Positions 33,911 to 46,623 of a stretch of DNA of 64,000 nt are shown here, piece after piece; the stretch's first letter is position 1, and every line of letters begins with the position of its first letter. Under the pieces are notes generated by a model. The model worked only from the letters and a program-made list of their open reading frames with translations. It did no database searches and was not told where the DNA came from. A program made the position numbers and the translations under genes. The stretch is from Ananas comosus (taxonomy: Eukaryota > Streptophyta > Magnoliopsida > Poales > Bromeliaceae). The stretch covers positions 5,694,603-5,758,602 of the forward strand of contig NC_033641.1 of assembly GCF_001540865.1 (NCBI RefSeq). Reading direction: 5' to 3'.

Positions 33911-36560
33911 TGTAACACACTGGACCTTTGCAAATTGCGAGGCTCGAGTGATTGGATGTGTTTCGAGCTTCTCCACACTTGGTGGAGGGTCGTAGAATAT
34001 TTTCCGACCTAAGAAGTTCGAAAACTTGAGTTCCGGACGAGTCCTGAGAGTTTTCACTCTCGGGGACCGGTCCCTGAAAGGAAAGACCGGTCCCCCAGTG
34101 AGCAGTGTTGTGCTGTCGGCGAGGCAACCGGTCCCTGGCGGGCGAAACCGGTCCTCGAGCGCGCCTTCGCAGTGAGAGACCGGTCCCGCGTAGGGAGAGA
34201 CCAGTTCCCGAACGTTGGTTTTTCGGATTCACAGCGAGAGACCGGTCCCTGCTGGGGAGAGACCGGTCCCTCTGGGCGAAAACTGCCCAAACCGGGCTGA
34301 TGTAATATTGGTTTTTTTGAGGGGCCTCTTGGGATTTTGTTGCAATAGATGGTCTATATGACCCATCCACCCTCTCTTCTCCTCATTTCCCTCCTCACAC
34401 TCTCCCCACACCCTTGCTAGAGAGAGAAGAAGGAGAAGAAGAGGAAGGAGAAGAAGAGGAGAAGGATCTAGCTTGGGCTTGAAGCATTCCTTTGCCTTTC
34501 TTCCTCTTCCCACCTTGTTGGTGCTTGAAGGCTTGGACTTGGAGCTTGCAAAGGAGAAGATCTTCACCCTTGGAGCTTGGATTGGAGTTCTCTTGAGGTT
34601 GGTTGTTTGTTTCTTCCCTCTAGACCTAGCTTTGATGGATTTTAGGGGATGAAACCCTAAAATGGGAAATCTAGGGTTTATTTGGGGCTTTTTGATTGAA
34701 GGCTTTTTGGGCTAATCTAATGAGATTAGAACCTTGGTTTAGGTTGCTTTGGAAGGATCCTAGCCTTCTTTTGGAGCTTGAGAGAGAGATTCTACTCCTT
34801 AGGTGAGTTTTTGCTCTATTCTTGTGATTGTTAATGTTTGAGCTAGAGTTGCTCGTAATGCTTGTATATCTCTTCACTGATCACTTTTAGGGTATTTTGA
34901 GACTCGTGAACAACTTCGTTCGGCGAAACGAAGCCTTACGCGACGGTTTGGTGGGTTTGACCTAGCCTTTAATATGAGAAATTCTCATATATGGTGATAA
35001 ATGCTTCGTAAATTGGAAAAGCATGCATATTCACACTAAATGTATTTATTATGATTTTTGGAAGGCTTAAGATGCCTATGTTACATGTGATGAAATTTTG
35101 AGTCTCCTTGTAGTAGAGGATAGCATATAAGGCTTATGCGGGATTTTTGGCATTCTTATATGGAATCATGTTCCTTGTAGTATAAATGAGCTTGGATTCA
35201 TGTATCTAAACCTAATTTTAATTGAGACATGAAAGATAACAAAATTTGCCATAAAGAGGCACCGAACTTGAATGTCATATGATTTAGAGAGCTAATGTCA
35301 TCAAGCGGCGTTGAGCTCGGGACATGGTTGAACCTAGTGAATAGGGCCATTGAGGGATTGGAAACATGTTGAACATTAAATTGTCTAAGTGTCATCAAGG
35401 GGCACTAGGCGTAATAAATGTTGGAACTTCACTTTGTGACTTAGAACTAGATCTTCGGGATGCTAGTGACTATACCATGTTAGAGACATGATGATTGGAT
35501 ACTTGAGACGTTGACTACGCTTGCTTGCCATTTGTGCTCATTCGCACATGCTTGTGAGGGTCGCTCCCTACAAGCCGGCACTCCGGAGTTAGCCTACGCG
35601 ACTTATGTTCGCTCGTGCGGTATTGAGAAGCCTACGGGGTCGAGTGGGACAGACACATTCCAAGAGTAGGGATGTTGGGCTACCATAGGCACTTAGGCGA
35701 CACAAGCTGGACTACCTTTCGTAGGTCCTTAATTGGAAATGAAAATCGACACAGGGTTGAGAATGAATAATCACTACTAGATAGGATTAGTAGTTGGATT
35801 ACTATGACATGCTTGTAGCATAGTGTTGAGACAGGTAGTATACTTGATAGTCTTATTTATTGCATCATAGTATACTCACTACCATGATAGAGCATATTCT
35901 TCGTACATTGTCATAGTAGATCATGTTACCTACTTGCTCGTTATGTTGGGATATATTATTCATGCTTTGATATACTTCATTTGGATATAGTAAATGTACA
36001 ACCATTTGACATCTTGCTTATGTGCAACATAGTAGTTTAGCATTTTATTTTGCTTTCTTAAATGCAAACCGTTTATTATCATTATAATTATCATAGCTTT
36101 TGGACTTACCCTTTTCTTTTGGGGCCTAGTGGTGCATTGTGCTGAGGTCAGTAATTGCCCACTGGGAACTATAAATTATAGTTCTCACGCCCTCGTTTTC
36201 TTGATGTTTTTCAGAGCCTTCCACGCCGGGAGAGGCTAGGAACCGCGGGAAGAGAGTTGCTTCGATCTAGCTTCCTTCGGGGACGATTTGATAGGTGGTC
36301 TACCTCTCGTTATTTTATTTTGTGAGAGGTTGAGAGTTGTACCCGTATATGTATAGAGACCACCCTTCTTTTGGATTTATGTATTTTTTTTGAGGAGTTT
36401 GCTTTGTATCACCCTTGTGCTTTACTATTATGGATTAGTATGTTTCCTTTCTTTTTGTTTTAGATGATAGAACTTTACTCGCTCTGATATCATTAGATGT
36501 TATTCATTCCTAATCGTTGTGATTCTTGCTTTTACTTTCGCTTTTATTTTAGACGCCTTA
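33911..36560 (+). mobile_element. Gypsy-type LTR, plus orientation, 3' end truncated
   Basis: Starts TGTAACACACTGGACC and is preceded by GAATG. The GGGACCGGTCCC array runs from 34066 to 34267. The downstream word aaactgcccaaaccgggc and a GA-rich leader follow. The 3' landmarks (ctacaagccggcactccgga at about 35568; cccactgggaactataaat and gttctcacgccctcg at 36158-36197) are clear. It stops where a minus-oriented LTR starts at 36561, so its terminal GTGACA is missing. Confidence 0.75.
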
Positions 36561-37353
36561 TGTCACGCCCCGCGACCTGCCAATTTGGCCAGATCCGGGC
36601 ACGTCGATCAGACGCCGAACGGACAGCACCTCTCCTGTCCGCCCAAGGCTCAACGACAATATCATGTACAAGAATTTCCAGGAGAAATTCATTCAACATA
36701 CATGATACGACAAAGCACCACTAGTGCTATACAATTAAGAGCAAGGATCACAAGTAACATACAAGTGAAATAAAGAGAGATACATCTAGCTATTACATTC
36801 ATTCAACCTCATTTTTCATATTGATTTACATTTTCATCTTCCCAAATGAATACATATTCTTCTCATAATACAAAATGGCTCTCCAAATGCATAAGTAACT
36901 TCCAAATACATTTACATCTCTATGTACACGAGGGTACTCTAATGCATAAGGAAAGCTACTAGCTACTAGGGCGCTGTGCCCTTACCACGGTCCTCTGCCG
37001 GTACGCTCTCGTGTGTACCTATACCCCAAAACCACACGGGGTGAGAACTATAATGCGTTGATATGCAAGTTTATCCTACGACGATAAGAAGAGAAAGACG
37101 AAGATCATAAAAGGAATGAATACAATATTGTTGATTATGATAAGACAAAATTGGTGCTGAAAAATGATTTTTTCCTCGTTAAACTCTGATTGTATTTATT
37201 TTGTTTCCTGCTGCACTTCTTTGTATTGAGGCATAGAATATTAGTAGCAATGTATTTCTAATGTTACGGTCCCCTATCTATCTACTGTGCCAGCTTTGGA
37301 ACCGTGAAAGTGATCGGCCGGGTCGCGGCGCGACCACTGGAACGTATATTTGA
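36561..37353 (-). mobile_element. LTR fragment of the 20596 type, minus orientation, ends at the gap
   Basis: Starts TGTCACGCCCCGC and runs through ccaatttgg and cagacgccgaacggacag, the reverse of the 3' end of the solo LTR at 20596-21772. The similarity fades after about 37060. From there to the gap no feature is recognised. Confidence 0.65.
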
Positions 37354-37453
37354 NNNNNNNNNNNNNNNNNNNNNNNNNNNNNNNNNNNNNNNNNNNNNNN
37401 NNNNNNNNNNNNNNNNNNNNNNNNNNNNNNNNNNNNNNNNNNNNNNNNNNNNN
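37354..37453. other. Assembly gap, 100 N
   Basis: Exactly 100 N, the usual placeholder for unknown length. Structure on both sides predicts that it hides the 5' LTR, gag and pol of the outer Sirevirus and probably the 3' part of the gypsy element. Confidence 0.97.
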
Positions 37454-37548
37454 CATATCAATTTGCTAAAGTTTTTTGAATCACAAATCGATTGTTCTTA
37501 TGTTCAAAATATATAAATCGTTGTGTTTGACAGGGGTTTTCTTCGAAA

Positions 37549-38623
37549 ATGTACTCATGGCTACTTGTTCTTGTGGTTCTTATGGCTGGTGGTGGTCGTG
37601 GAAGTAAGCGACAGCGCTCGAAAGCTAAAAAGCCGATTGAGTATCAACCGGAGGATGAAGAGAGCGAATATGCTCCTGGCGACGATTCTGAGGAGGACGA
37701 GCAGGATTGGGAGACTTTTGTTCCTGAAGTTTTAGCTAAGGATAAGGACGCTGGGAAAGGCAAGGGAAAAGGAAAAGCCGTGGATAAAGGCAAAGGAAAG
37801 GCAATTGAGCGTCCCAGTCGTCGTAAGTCCGGGGGTGTTGAAATTCGTGAACCGGGCTCTGAACCACCACGTCACAGTCTACAGGATGTTCCATCTAATC
37901 GACGGTCGATGTACTCGTCGAAACACTGTATTGGTGAGCGAGATGTTGGGGTGGCCAGTATCATTAGTTGTGTGCCGGGTTTTCAGGAGTTATTTGAACA
38001 GGGAAATCTTCATCAGATTTGTGATTTTCCGGAGCAAACCGGTTATTGCTTGGAGTTGATCAGAGAATTTTACATGAGAGCAGGTCACCTCCGTGACTCC
38101 GACGGCGGTCCGTACGTGTTTAAGACTTCCGTACGTGGTGTTGAGTTATCCATCACTCCTGAGACAATAGCTTCGGTGCTAGAGATGGAAGCTAAGACTG
38201 ACGGAGTGGAGTATCTGCAGGCCGGGTTCGACTCACTTCGAGATTGGAACCGTGTCGTGAACACTATCTGCATGCCGGGTACTGAATCAAACGGAATTAT
38301 GGTTATGTCCAAAGATTTCAAAATGGAGTACAGATTTTTGCACTTCGTGGTTTGCTATAACATCATGCCTCTCGCAAACACGAAAATTTTGAGATGGGAT
38401 CGTATTTTGTATATGTATCTTTTGGGACGGCCTGATATTGTGAGTGCGAAAAACATTAACATGAATATTCCGTTTCTGATCTGGCGGCGGATGGCGAAAG
38501 ACATCAAAACCTCTGGACAAAATGAGAGGTTACCATTTCCTTTAATCATTATGCGGATTTTGCGACTTCGTGAGGTGGATGTTCGGTGTACATCATATGA
38601 GCACAGTTTGGGTCGGATCAATG
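37549..38623 (+). pseudogene. env-like ORF of the outer element, N-terminal part
   Basis: An open frame of about 358 codons up to the insertion point. The first 20 residues are hydrophobic if the ATG at 37549 is used (YSWLLVLVVLMAGGG). A second ATG at the MAGGG would remove most of that. A basic/acidic region follows (GKGKGKGKAVDKGKGK, about residues 72-90). Then comes a folded domain of about 220 residues, from the conserved SMYSSKHCIGERDVG to LREVDVRCTSYEHSLGRIN, that resembles the putative plant transposon protein domain found next to plant retrotransposons. The protein's job is unknown. The ORF is cut by the inner element at 38624, so it is dead, though the reading frame is otherwise open. 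Confidence 0.75.
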
Positions 38624-39835
38624 TGTTAAGGATTTTATAGGTTGGCGAATTTCGTATAGTTGTTTGGAGTCTTGAAGAGTTGGTCGCAGAAGTTTTTGAG
38701 AAGAGATTCAAATTGGAGGACAAAGACTCATTCGGAAAGATCGACACCTAAGGTATGAATAAAAGATCATTTGTGGTGAAGATACATAATTAGAATAAGT
38801 TCAGAAGGCTTAGATCGATTTAAAACAACTTTTCTGAACTTTCATGTGTTCTGGGACCGGTCTCTGAGATGGAGAGACCGGTTCCCCCAAGGTCCTCACT
38901 GCGTAAACCATGATGGAACCGGTCCCCTGTGATGAGAGACCGGTTCCCGAACCTTGGTGGTTCTGTCGCACAGCGAGGGACCGGTCTCAAGTTTGAGAGA
39001 CCGGTTCCCGAACGTTGGGTTTCTGGTCACGCAGAGAGGGACCGGTTCCTCACTTGAGAGACCGGTCTCTCACAGACCGGTCTCCTCAAAAGGACCGGTC
39101 TCTGAGGACGACACAGGTTTTTGAAAACGACTTTTTGCAATCCTAGTCTACTTCTAAGTCTTCTAAACATATAAATAAGCTATGTGGGTCATCTAAAATT
39201 AAGGCTTTGAATATTTTACCAATTCTAAACTCTAGAAACTTGTTTCTTCCCGTTTCAATGCTTAGATTTACATGATGAGTTTCTAGTAATCAACATCGGC
39301 TTGATTCTTCGTTTTTACTCGATACTTCTTACGAGAATCAAGTAGATGGTTGATTAAAGGTGAACCCTCATAGCTTATGGTTTTCAAAAGTTAAATCACC
39401 ACAAATCTTCAATTCTACAAGCTCCGGAAGGAGGTTCGGCGCGTGGATCTCGCGTGAAGCCGAGGATTCGGTGGACGCTTCGAGGAGTTGAGGCGTTGAC
39501 GCTGCGAGGAGTTGCAGCAAGGTCGATTGGTGGATTCCTATCGATCGAGGACCGGCAAAGATCACCGTCAACGAGAAATCGGTAAATTGAGTCGTGTGTT
39601 TTTGTCGAAATCACTTGTACTCAAGTTTTCTTAGTGGATTTTCTTTGCGTGATCGGTCCCGTGGGTTTTTCACTCCGAATTGGAGTTTTCCCACGTTAAA
39701 TTCTCGGTGTGCTATTTTAATTTCCGCTATTGTGTTTTGTTTGCATCGAGATTTTTCGAGTTTGCCGGATTTACACCTATTCACCCCCCTCTAGGTGTTA
39801 CTTACCTTTTAGATCCTCGGGATCCATATCTTACA
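38624..39835 (+). repeat. 5' LTR of the inner Sirevirus
   Basis: 1212 bp, TGTTAAGG...CTTACA. Ten ACCGGT sites lie between 38856 and 39099, mostly as pairs GGGACCGGTCTC / GAGAGACCGGTTCCC that are inverted relative to each other. A TATA box follows at 39170-39177. Confidence 0.95.
38856..39099. promoter_or_regulatory. ACCGGT palindrome array in the U3 of the 5' LTR
   Basis: Ten ACCGGT hexamers in 244 bp, about 70 bp upstream of the TATA box. Each hexamer is palindromic and contains CpG, and neighbouring pairs form longer inverted repeats. Palindromic arrays at this place are described for Sireviruses. Their use as enhancer, silencing nucleation site or both is unproven. Confidence 0.85.
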
Positions 39836-39837
39836 AG

Positions 39838-39849
39838 TGGTATCAGAGC
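39838..39849 (+). other. Primer binding site of the inner Sirevirus
   Basis: TGGTATCAGAGC, complementary to the 3' end of initiator methionyl-tRNA, two bases after the 5' LTR. Confidence 0.95.
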
Positions 39850-39867
39850 GGGTATAGGTTGTAATTC

Positions 39868-42800
39868 ATGGCTGAGGGCGGTAACATCAATCGACCCCCG
39901 CTCTTCGATGGCACTAACTATGCTTATTGGAAAGTCCGTATGAGGGCGTTTCTTATTGCTATCGACGAGCGGGTTTGGCAAGCCATTGAATTCGGATGGA
40001 AAAATCCTACCGAAGTTGTCGAGAATGTTACCGTGCCGAAACCTAGGAATAAATGGACGAAAGAGGAAAATGAACTATCTTCGTTCAACGGGAAAGGTAT
40101 CAATGCTTTATTCAATGCTTTAAACCAAACTGAATTTTCTCGCGTCTCGGCGTGCGAAACCGCCAAAGAGATTTGGGACACTTTGCGAGTTACACACGAG
40201 GGTACAAGTTTGGTTAAGATTCAAAAATTGCAAATGCTTACTAGCAGATTTGATTCCATTCGTATGGAAGAACATGAATCTTTTACCGAGTACTATACTC
40301 GTTTGCAAGACATTGTAAACACGTGTGCTAACTTGGGCGAGAAAATTCCCGATTCCAAAATTGTTCGAAAAATTTTGAGAACCCTTCCCGAACGATTCCG
40401 TCCTAAGGTTGCGGCTATCGAAACGGTTAAACATCCTGATGAACTCAAGGTAGAAGAACTAGTAGGTGCTCTTCAAACTTATGAAATGACTTTTCCATCT
40501 AATTCATCTTCTTCCAAGTCTTTCTCTAAAGCCTCAGGGATGGCTCTAAAATCAACAAAAGGAGATGCTTCTTCAACCTCATCAGATTCAGAGTCGGAGC
40601 AAAGCTTGGAGGACTTTGAGAAACAACTCGCACTTCTAACAAAGAAGTTCCGTCGGAACTTTAGAAAGAAGTTTCCTCCCAAGTCTACTTCATCAAAGAC
40701 AAACAAATCAAATGGGGGTCCGTCTTCTTCTTCCTCGTCAAAATACAGAAAATCTGATAACTCTCAAAAGGACTCCACAAAAGAGAGGAAAAGCGGTGAA
40801 GGTCAAATCCAATGCTACAAGTGTAGGGGCTTTGGCCATATAGCGTCTGACTGTCCTAATAAAAAGTCATTGAAGAAGAAAGCTATGCAAGCTATGACTT
40901 GGGACGACTCCTCATCTGAAGATTCTACTTCGAGTGAAGAGGATGTGAATGCCACAGCACTGTTTGCACAGGATTCAACTTTCATGTGTCTAGCATCTGC
41001 TGACTCGATTTCTACGACATCTATACAAGAGAGGTCATCTTCGGAGAACTCATCGGATGAAGAATCGGACGAAGACGATATGGTCGCAGCATATCAACAA
41101 TTGGTTGTTGAATCAAAGAAGATGGCTAAACATAACAAGAAACTGCGGCGTAGCCTACATGAGTTGGAACAAGAAAATTCAAAGTTGGCCTCTCTAACAA
41201 AGGATTTAGAACAAGAGAGAGATGGGTTGACCAAGGCTTACAATTCTTTGCTTGAGAAGTGTTCGTTACTTGAAAAAGAAAAGGAGACTCAGGCGGAGAA
41301 CATCAAGTATCTTACCAAGCAAAACTCAGAAGCTAGAGAAGCAAATATGGAATTCACCAAGACGATCATTCAACTGAAGTCGGATTTGAACCAATTTTCA
41401 TCTGGCTCGAGCAAACTAGACAAGATGCTTGGACTTGGTCAAACAAGTAAACTTGGACTTGGTTATGAACGGACTTATCTTGATCAAGCTATGAAGAAAG
41501 ACGATGGAAATTCGTCAACGGCCGTTCCTAAACATTATGGTAAGTTTGTCTCTCCTAAAAACAATGTGGCTAACAAAACTTGTCATATTTGTGGTCTTTT
41601 AGGACATATAAAGAAATTCTGCTACCAAATGGGAAAGAGCTCAATAGCTTCTTTGAAGAGTGATCCTAAAACGACAACGAAGTCAACTGTGATTCCAAGG
41701 AAGATAGAACATAAGAAGAGACAAACTTGGACGCCAAATACTCCAAAGCCAAAGGCAAAACAAGCGTGGAAACCAAAGAAGGAGGATATGAAGAAGAAGT
41801 CAATTCAAATCGTCGACAAGCCACGATCAACAAAAGCAAGCGAACTGTCACAACCCAAAACACGTAAGGTTTGGGTGCGCAAAGGTGAACTCTTCCCATG
41901 CCTAGTCATTCACACTTCACTTCATGCTTACGATAACTCATCTTGGTATCTAGATAGTGGCTGTTCCCGTCACATGACCGGAGATAAAAATTGGTTTGCT
42001 TCTTTGACCAAAATCTCCGGAGGACTTGTTGTCTTTGGGGACGGTCGATCGTCAAAAATCGTTGGAAAAGGAACAGTGGCTATCTCAGATGGCCCTACTT
42101 TGAACGATGTTTTTTATGTTGAGGGGCTTAAATCTAATCTCGTAAGCATAAGCCAACTGTGTGATGATGGGTACTCTGTGAACTTTTCTGATAAAGAATG
42201 CCATGTTACTCGTGATGACAATCTATTCTTAAAGGGCATTAGATCTCAGAATAATTGTTATGTAGTTCCTAGTTCGGCCACTGAACATTGTAACCTAGCG
42301 TCATTAGAAACTGAAACTTTATGGCATGAACGACTAGGTCACATCAATTTTAAAGAGCTATCAAAGATAACCAAGAAGGAAGTAGTTAGAGTTGTACCTA
42401 AGATTGATTTTAAAGAGAACACTGTGTGTGGGGGTTGCCAATTAGGGAAACAAACTAGATCCACACATAAGAACTTGAACCACTTAGGGACAACTAAACC
42501 TCTAGAGTTACTTCACATGGATTTGATGGGACCATCTAGGATTCAAAGTTTGGGTGGTAAACGTTATATTCTGCTTATTGTTGATGATTTTACTCGATAT
42601 GTATGGAGTGCTTTCTTACGAGAAAAAGCTGATACTTTTAATTCTTTTTCTGAAATCTGTCTTCGTCTTATGACTGAACGAAATGAGAAAATCGTACGCA
42701 TTCGAAGCGATCAAGGGGGAGAATTCATAAATTCCAAATTTGTTGATTTCTGTGTTTCAAACGATATAAAACATGAATTCTCGGCCCCCTATACACCCCA

Positions 42801-45030
42801 ACAAAATGGAGTGGTTGAACGTAAGAATCGGGTTGTACAGGAGATGGCTCATGTTATGCTTCATAGTAAGAAAATTGCTTTACATTTTTGGGCCGAAGCA
42901 GTTAACACAGTTGTCTATGTTATCAATCGGATTTATGTACGTCCGGGCACTTTGAATACGCCTTATGAACTTTGGCTTGGTAGAAAACCTAACATTAAAT
43001 ACTTTCGTGTCTTCGGGAGTAAATGTTTTATCCTTCGGGATCGCAAAAATCTTGGAAAATTTGACTCTCGCAGTGACGAAGGCATATTTCTTGGTTATTC
43101 TACTACAAGTCGTGCTTATCGTGCGTACAATTTACGATCTAAGACGGTGATAGAGTCTATCAATATAAAAGTAGATGAAGCTTCTTCTGTAAGTTCTTCT
43201 GTGAATGGTTCTTCTAATTCTTTGATGAATGACAATGATAATGATTCTCCGTTTGTAATGCATGTGAATGATGATGTTTCTATACCTGATAATTCCATTG
43301 CATCTTCTGAAAACATTGCATCAAATGATTCATTTGAGCCACAAAACACTACGCCTGAAATCCCTAGCGGATCTCCTGAAACTATCCCCCTGACTGAGTC
43401 AAGAGATCATCCTTTGTCGAATGTGATTGGGGATCCTAATGTTGGTGTGCGAACAAGAAGTCAGTTACAATGTGAATTTGCGTGTTATGTTTCTTTGATC
43501 GAGCCAAAGAATGTTGACGAAGCTCTTGCTGATGAATATTGGATAAATGCTATGCAAGAAGAACTTGGTCAATTTGTTCGCAATGATGTATGGGAATTGG
43601 TGCCTCGTCCTGAGCAACAACACATTATTGGTACCAAATGGATCTTTAAGAATAAGAAAAATGAGGATGGTACTATCGTGCGGAACAAAGCCAGACTTGT
43701 GGCTCAGGGGTACTGTCAAATTGAGGGAATAGACTTTGAAGAAACCTTTGCTCCGGTTGCCCGCCTTGAATCTATTCGTATCTTGTTTGCGATTGCTTGT
43801 CATTTTAAAATTACGCTTTTTCAAATGGATGTCAAAAGTGCGTTTTTAAATGGATTTTTAAAAGAGGAAGTTTATGTTGAACAACCGAAAGGTTTTATAG
43901 ACTCAAAATTTCCAAATCATATTTTTCGACTGAAAAAGGCACTTTATGGACTAAAACAAGCTCCGCGAGCATGGTACGAACGTTTGACAAAATATCTTTT
44001 GGAAAAGGGCTATAACCGAGGGGGAGCAGACAGAACTCTTTTTGTGAAGCATCTGAAGAATAATTTCAATGTAGCACAAATATATGTGGATGACATAGTT
44101 TTTGGGGCTACTAAAGATAAGGATGCCGCTGATTTTGCAAAGTTAATGACCAGTGAGTTTGAGATGTCAATGATGGGGGAGCTTAATTATTTTCTCGGGC
44201 TGCAAGTAAAACAATCAAAAGATGGAATTCATTTGTCACAGACAAAGTATGCGAAGGAACTAGTTAAGAAATTCGGACTAGAAAGTGCAAAGGATTTTGT
44301 CACTCCGATGGGTACAAGCAACAAAGGATTGGGTTTGAATTCAGAAGGTCAGAGTGTGGATGAGAAACAGTACAGAAGCATGATTGGTAGCCTTTTGTAT
44401 CTGACTACGAGCAGACCTGACATTGCGTTTAGTGTTGGAATATGTGCTCGTTATCAGGCTAATCCTAAGGAAGTACATCTGAAAGCAGTTAAAAGGATTA
44501 TTCGATATGTTAAAGGAACAACCGAGTATGGACTATGGTATCCTATGGGAACGTCTCTTGACCTAATCGGCTACTCGGATGCTGACTGGGCAGGCTCCGC
44601 AGATGATCGAAAAAGTACTAGTGGGGCATGTTTTTACATCGGACATTGTTTGGTCGCTTGGCACAGTAAGAAGCAAAATTGCATCGCTCTTTCCACTGCA
44701 GAAGCTGAATACATTGCAGCTGGAAGTTGCTCTACTCAATTGATTTGGATGAAAAGCTTACTAAGCGACTATCGGATTCCTTCTACCACTCTGACTATTC
44801 TGTGTGACAACACAAGTGCAATTAATATTTCAAAAAACCCTGTTTTACATTCTCGAACAAAACATATTGAACTACGATATTATTTTTTAAGAGAACTGGT
44901 AGAATCAAACGTTTTACAACTTGAATACATTTCAACTGAAAATCAACTTGCAGATATTTTAACCAAACCTTTGGATCAAAAACGTTTTCTGCATTTGAGA
45001 AAGGCAATTGGTATGAACCCATCAATCTAG
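39868..45030 (+). CDS. Sirevirus gag-pol polyprotein, intact
   Basis: 1720 codons without a stop. Order: a DUF4219/UBN2-type gag (about residues 10-220); a CCHC zinc knuckle (C316-C329); a serine-rich, acidic, coiled-coil stretch (about 365-540), typical of the long Sirevirus gag; a second CCHC (C572-C585); aspartic protease with DSG at D696; integrase with H820/H825/C854/C857 and D885, D948, E984 (the last two 35 residues apart); copia-type reverse transcriptase with D1321 and YVDD at 1406-1409; RNase H with D1571, E1612 or E1614 and D1647. All catalytic residues are present. The first ATG lies 19 bases after the primer site. Single-frame gag-pol is normal for copia. It is the only element here with an open pol and could supply proteins in trans. 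Confidence 0.96.
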   Translation: MAEGGNINRPPLFDGTNYAYWKVRMRAFLIAIDERVWQAIEFGWKNPTEVVENVTVPKPRNKWTKEENELSSFNGKGINALFNALNQTEFSRVSACETAKEIWDTLRVTHEGTSLVKIQKLQMLTSRFDSIRMEEHESFTEYYTRLQDIVNTCANLGEKIPDSKIVRKILRTLPERFRPKVAAIETVKHPDELKVEELVGALQTYEMTFPSNSSSSKSFSKASGMALKSTKGDASSTSSDSESEQSLEDFEKQLALLTKKFRRNFRKKFPPKSTSSKTNKSNGGPSSSSSSKYRKSDNSQKDSTKERKSGEGQIQCYKCRGFGHIASDCPNKKSLKKKAMQAMTWDDSSSEDSTSSEEDVNATALFAQDSTFMCLASADSISTTSIQERSSSENSSDEESDEDDMVAAYQQLVVESKKMAKHNKKLRRSLHELEQENSKLASLTKDLEQERDGLTKAYNSLLEKCSLLEKEKETQAENIKYLTKQNSEAREANMEFTKTIIQLKSDLNQFSSGSSKLDKMLGLGQTSKLGLGYERTYLDQAMKKDDGNSSTAVPKHYGKFVSPKNNVANKTCHICGLLGHIKKFCYQMGKSSIASLKSDPKTTTKSTVIPRKIEHKKRQTWTPNTPKPKAKQAWKPKKEDMKKKSIQIVDKPRSTKASELSQPKTRKVWVRKGELFPCLVIHTSLHAYDNSSWYLDSGCSRHMTGDKNWFASLTKISGGLVVFGDGRSSKIVGKGTVAISDGPTLNDVFYVEGLKSNLVSISQLCDDGYSVNFSDKECHVTRDDNLFLKGIRSQNNCYVVPSSATEHCNLASLETETLWHERLGHINFKELSKITKKEVVRVVPKIDFKENTVCGGCQLGKQTRSTHKNLNHLGTTKPLELLHMDLMGPSRIQSLGGKRYILLIVDDFTRYVWSAFLREKADTFNSFSEICLRLMTERNEKIVRIRSDQGGEFINSKFVDFCVSNDIKHEFSAPYTPQQNGVVERKNRVVQEMAHVMLHSKKIALHFWAEAVNTVVYVINRIYVRPGTLNTPYELWLGRKPNIKYFRVFGSKCFILRDRKNLGKFDSRSDEGIFLGYSTTSRAYRAYNLRSKTVIESINIKVDEASSVSSSVNGSSNSLMNDNDNDSPFVMHVNDDVSIPDNSIASSENIASNDSFEPQNTTPEIPSGSPETIPLTESRDHPLSNVIGDPNVGVRTRSQLQCEFACYVSLIEPKNVDEALADEYWINAMQEELGQFVRNDVWELVPRPEQQHIIGTKWIFKNKKNEDGTIVRNKARLVAQGYCQIEGIDFEETFAPVARLESIRILFAIACHFKITLFQMDVKSAFLNGFLKEEVYVEQPKGFIDSKFPNHIFRLKKALYGLKQAPRAWYERLTKYLLEKGYNRGGADRTLFVKHLKNNFNVAQIYVDDIVFGATKDKDAADFAKLMTSEFEMSMMGELNYFLGLQVKQSKDGIHLSQTKYAKELVKKFGLESAKDFVTPMGTSNKGLGLNSEGQSVDEKQYRSMIGSLLYLTTSRPDIAFSVGICARYQANPKEVHLKAVKRIIRYVKGTTEYGLWYPMGTSLDLIGYSDADWAGSADDRKSTSGACFYIGHCLVAWHSKKQNCIALSTAEAEYIAAGSCSTQLIWMKSLLSDYRIPSTTLTILCDNTSAINISKNPVLHSRTKHIELRYYFLRELVESNVLQLEYISTENQLADILTKPLDQKRFLHLRKAIGMNPSI

Positions 45031-46053
45031 ATGTAGTCTATTGAGCCACAGATCATGTGCATGGTGCATATTTTGTTTCTTTTCTTGCATGATTTTCTGT
45101 GTTTGACAGTAGATTGAATTTCGAGAATAATCTTGCTGTTTTGGGACGTGAATTGGTCTATGACTTGTATTATTTCATATTTGTTTTTTGGTTGATCACT
45201 GTCAGGGTTATTCTCTATTGGCATATTTTTACACGATCAAATCATTAAGATTCTTGTTAACATGTTGAATCATATTCAGCACCTCATGCGTCGAACTTTG
45301 AATGTTGCAATCATTTGTTTGATTATTAGTTTTGAGATGAATAAATCTTTCTCTGTTTTGAAATAACTATAATATTTTAACTTGAGGGTTGCACTAATTT
45401 AGGGGGAGTCTTTCTAATTCTAGCTATGAATATTTCTGAAATTCAAGATGTGGAAAGAGTTACATCCCTGCTGGGAGTGTGAAAACTACCACCACATGGA
45501 GGAAAGAGCTACCACCCCGGTCGTCCGGTTAGTGTGTGCAGCTACCACATGTTGATTAAAGTATTTATGTGAGACAAAAGAAAAGTACTTCTCAGAAAGA
45601 AAAAAAAAAAGAATAATATGCTCAAAGAGCTTTACATCTTGTAGGTGATATAAGGTGGAATGTCAATAAAAGATGCTCAAAGAGCCACTCCTGTCTCAGA
45701 CGATGTGCATAACTCAATTTAATCATATTATGTTAATTTCACAATTTTGAGAAATATTTATTTCATTTTCTTTAACAAAATATGATGATAAAATGATACA
45801 ATTTATTTCTAAGATCTTGCATGATGTGTGGGATTTTATTTTATATGTATCAAGAATTCTCATTGATTTTCGGTTAAAAAGTTTGAAATTTTGAATATCC
45901 CTGAACTTGATTTTTCAAAATTCATTTATGAAATTCTATTTAAAGTTTTTTTTTTGGATGAAAATAAGTTATTTGTGATGATTAGATATTATGAGATACC
46001 CTTCATTTTTTTTGGATTTTTTGGGGAGTATTTAAAATTTTTGAAAATTTTCT
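45031..46053 (+). other. Non-coding spacer between pol and env-like ORF
   Basis: About 1 kb, AT-rich, with an internal polypurine-like motif (ATTTAGGGGGAG, 45398-45409) and repeated agctaccac words (about 45480-45550). No ORF of note. Confidence 0.7.
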
Positions 46054-46060
46054 GGCTCGG

Positions 46061-46112
46061 AGACCGGTCTCAGGGAAGAGAGACCGGTCCCTCCGCCCGA
46101 ACCGATATAAAG
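46061..46112 (+). promoter_or_regulatory. Candidate internal promoter for the env-like ORF
   Basis: Two ACCGGT sites (46063-46068 and 46083-46088), in the words GAGACCGGTCTC and GAGACCGGTCCC, are followed 18 bases later by TATAAAG (46106-46112). This copies the layout of the LTR, where the same palindromes precede the TATA box. Transcription would start near 46135-46145 and lead into the env-like ORF. Function is inferred from layout alone. Confidence 0.5.
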
Positions 46113-46227
46113 GTTTTTGCGGGTTCTTCTTTTTCCTTACCAATCTCGCTCAAGTTTTTTCTCCAGAGCTTCTAATATCCCCAGGTTGCTTTTGCTTCCA
46201 TTCTTCATCAATCTTCACTTGATTTTG

Positions 46228-46607
46228 GTATGATTCTCGGATTTTATTTCATTGTTAACCTAGAATCCGAATTTATGCTTTATTTTCAATTTTTGGAGGA
46301 TTTGTTCCTATTATGTTGTTAGATCTTTCCGTCTTTGCCCTGATCTTACCCCTAGACATGTTAGTCAACATTTTCATGCATTATTTCGTTTTTTATATAC
46401 AATTGTTTGGTTGTTTTTGCTACTTTTTCATCAAAACCTAGGTTTTCGAAGTTTTCGTATTTTTCTTTACTGATTTTTTTTATGCTTGATTTGTTTATGA
46501 TTTATATGATCATGTGGCTCAGAGGATTATCTAATATTTATATACGAATTTGCTGAAATTTTTGGTTTTAAGGAAATTTTATATGTAAATTTCATTATGT
46601 TTAACAG
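46228..46607 (+). other. Candidate 5'-leader intron before the env-like ORF
   Basis: It begins GTATGA, is T-rich throughout, and ends TTTAACAG 16 bases before the ATG at 46624. The outer element has an equivalent T-rich stretch ending TTTGACAG just before its own ATG (about 37533). The intron is inferred from composition and splice-site words. Confidence 0.45.
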
Positions 46608-46623
46608 GTAATTTTTTCACAAA

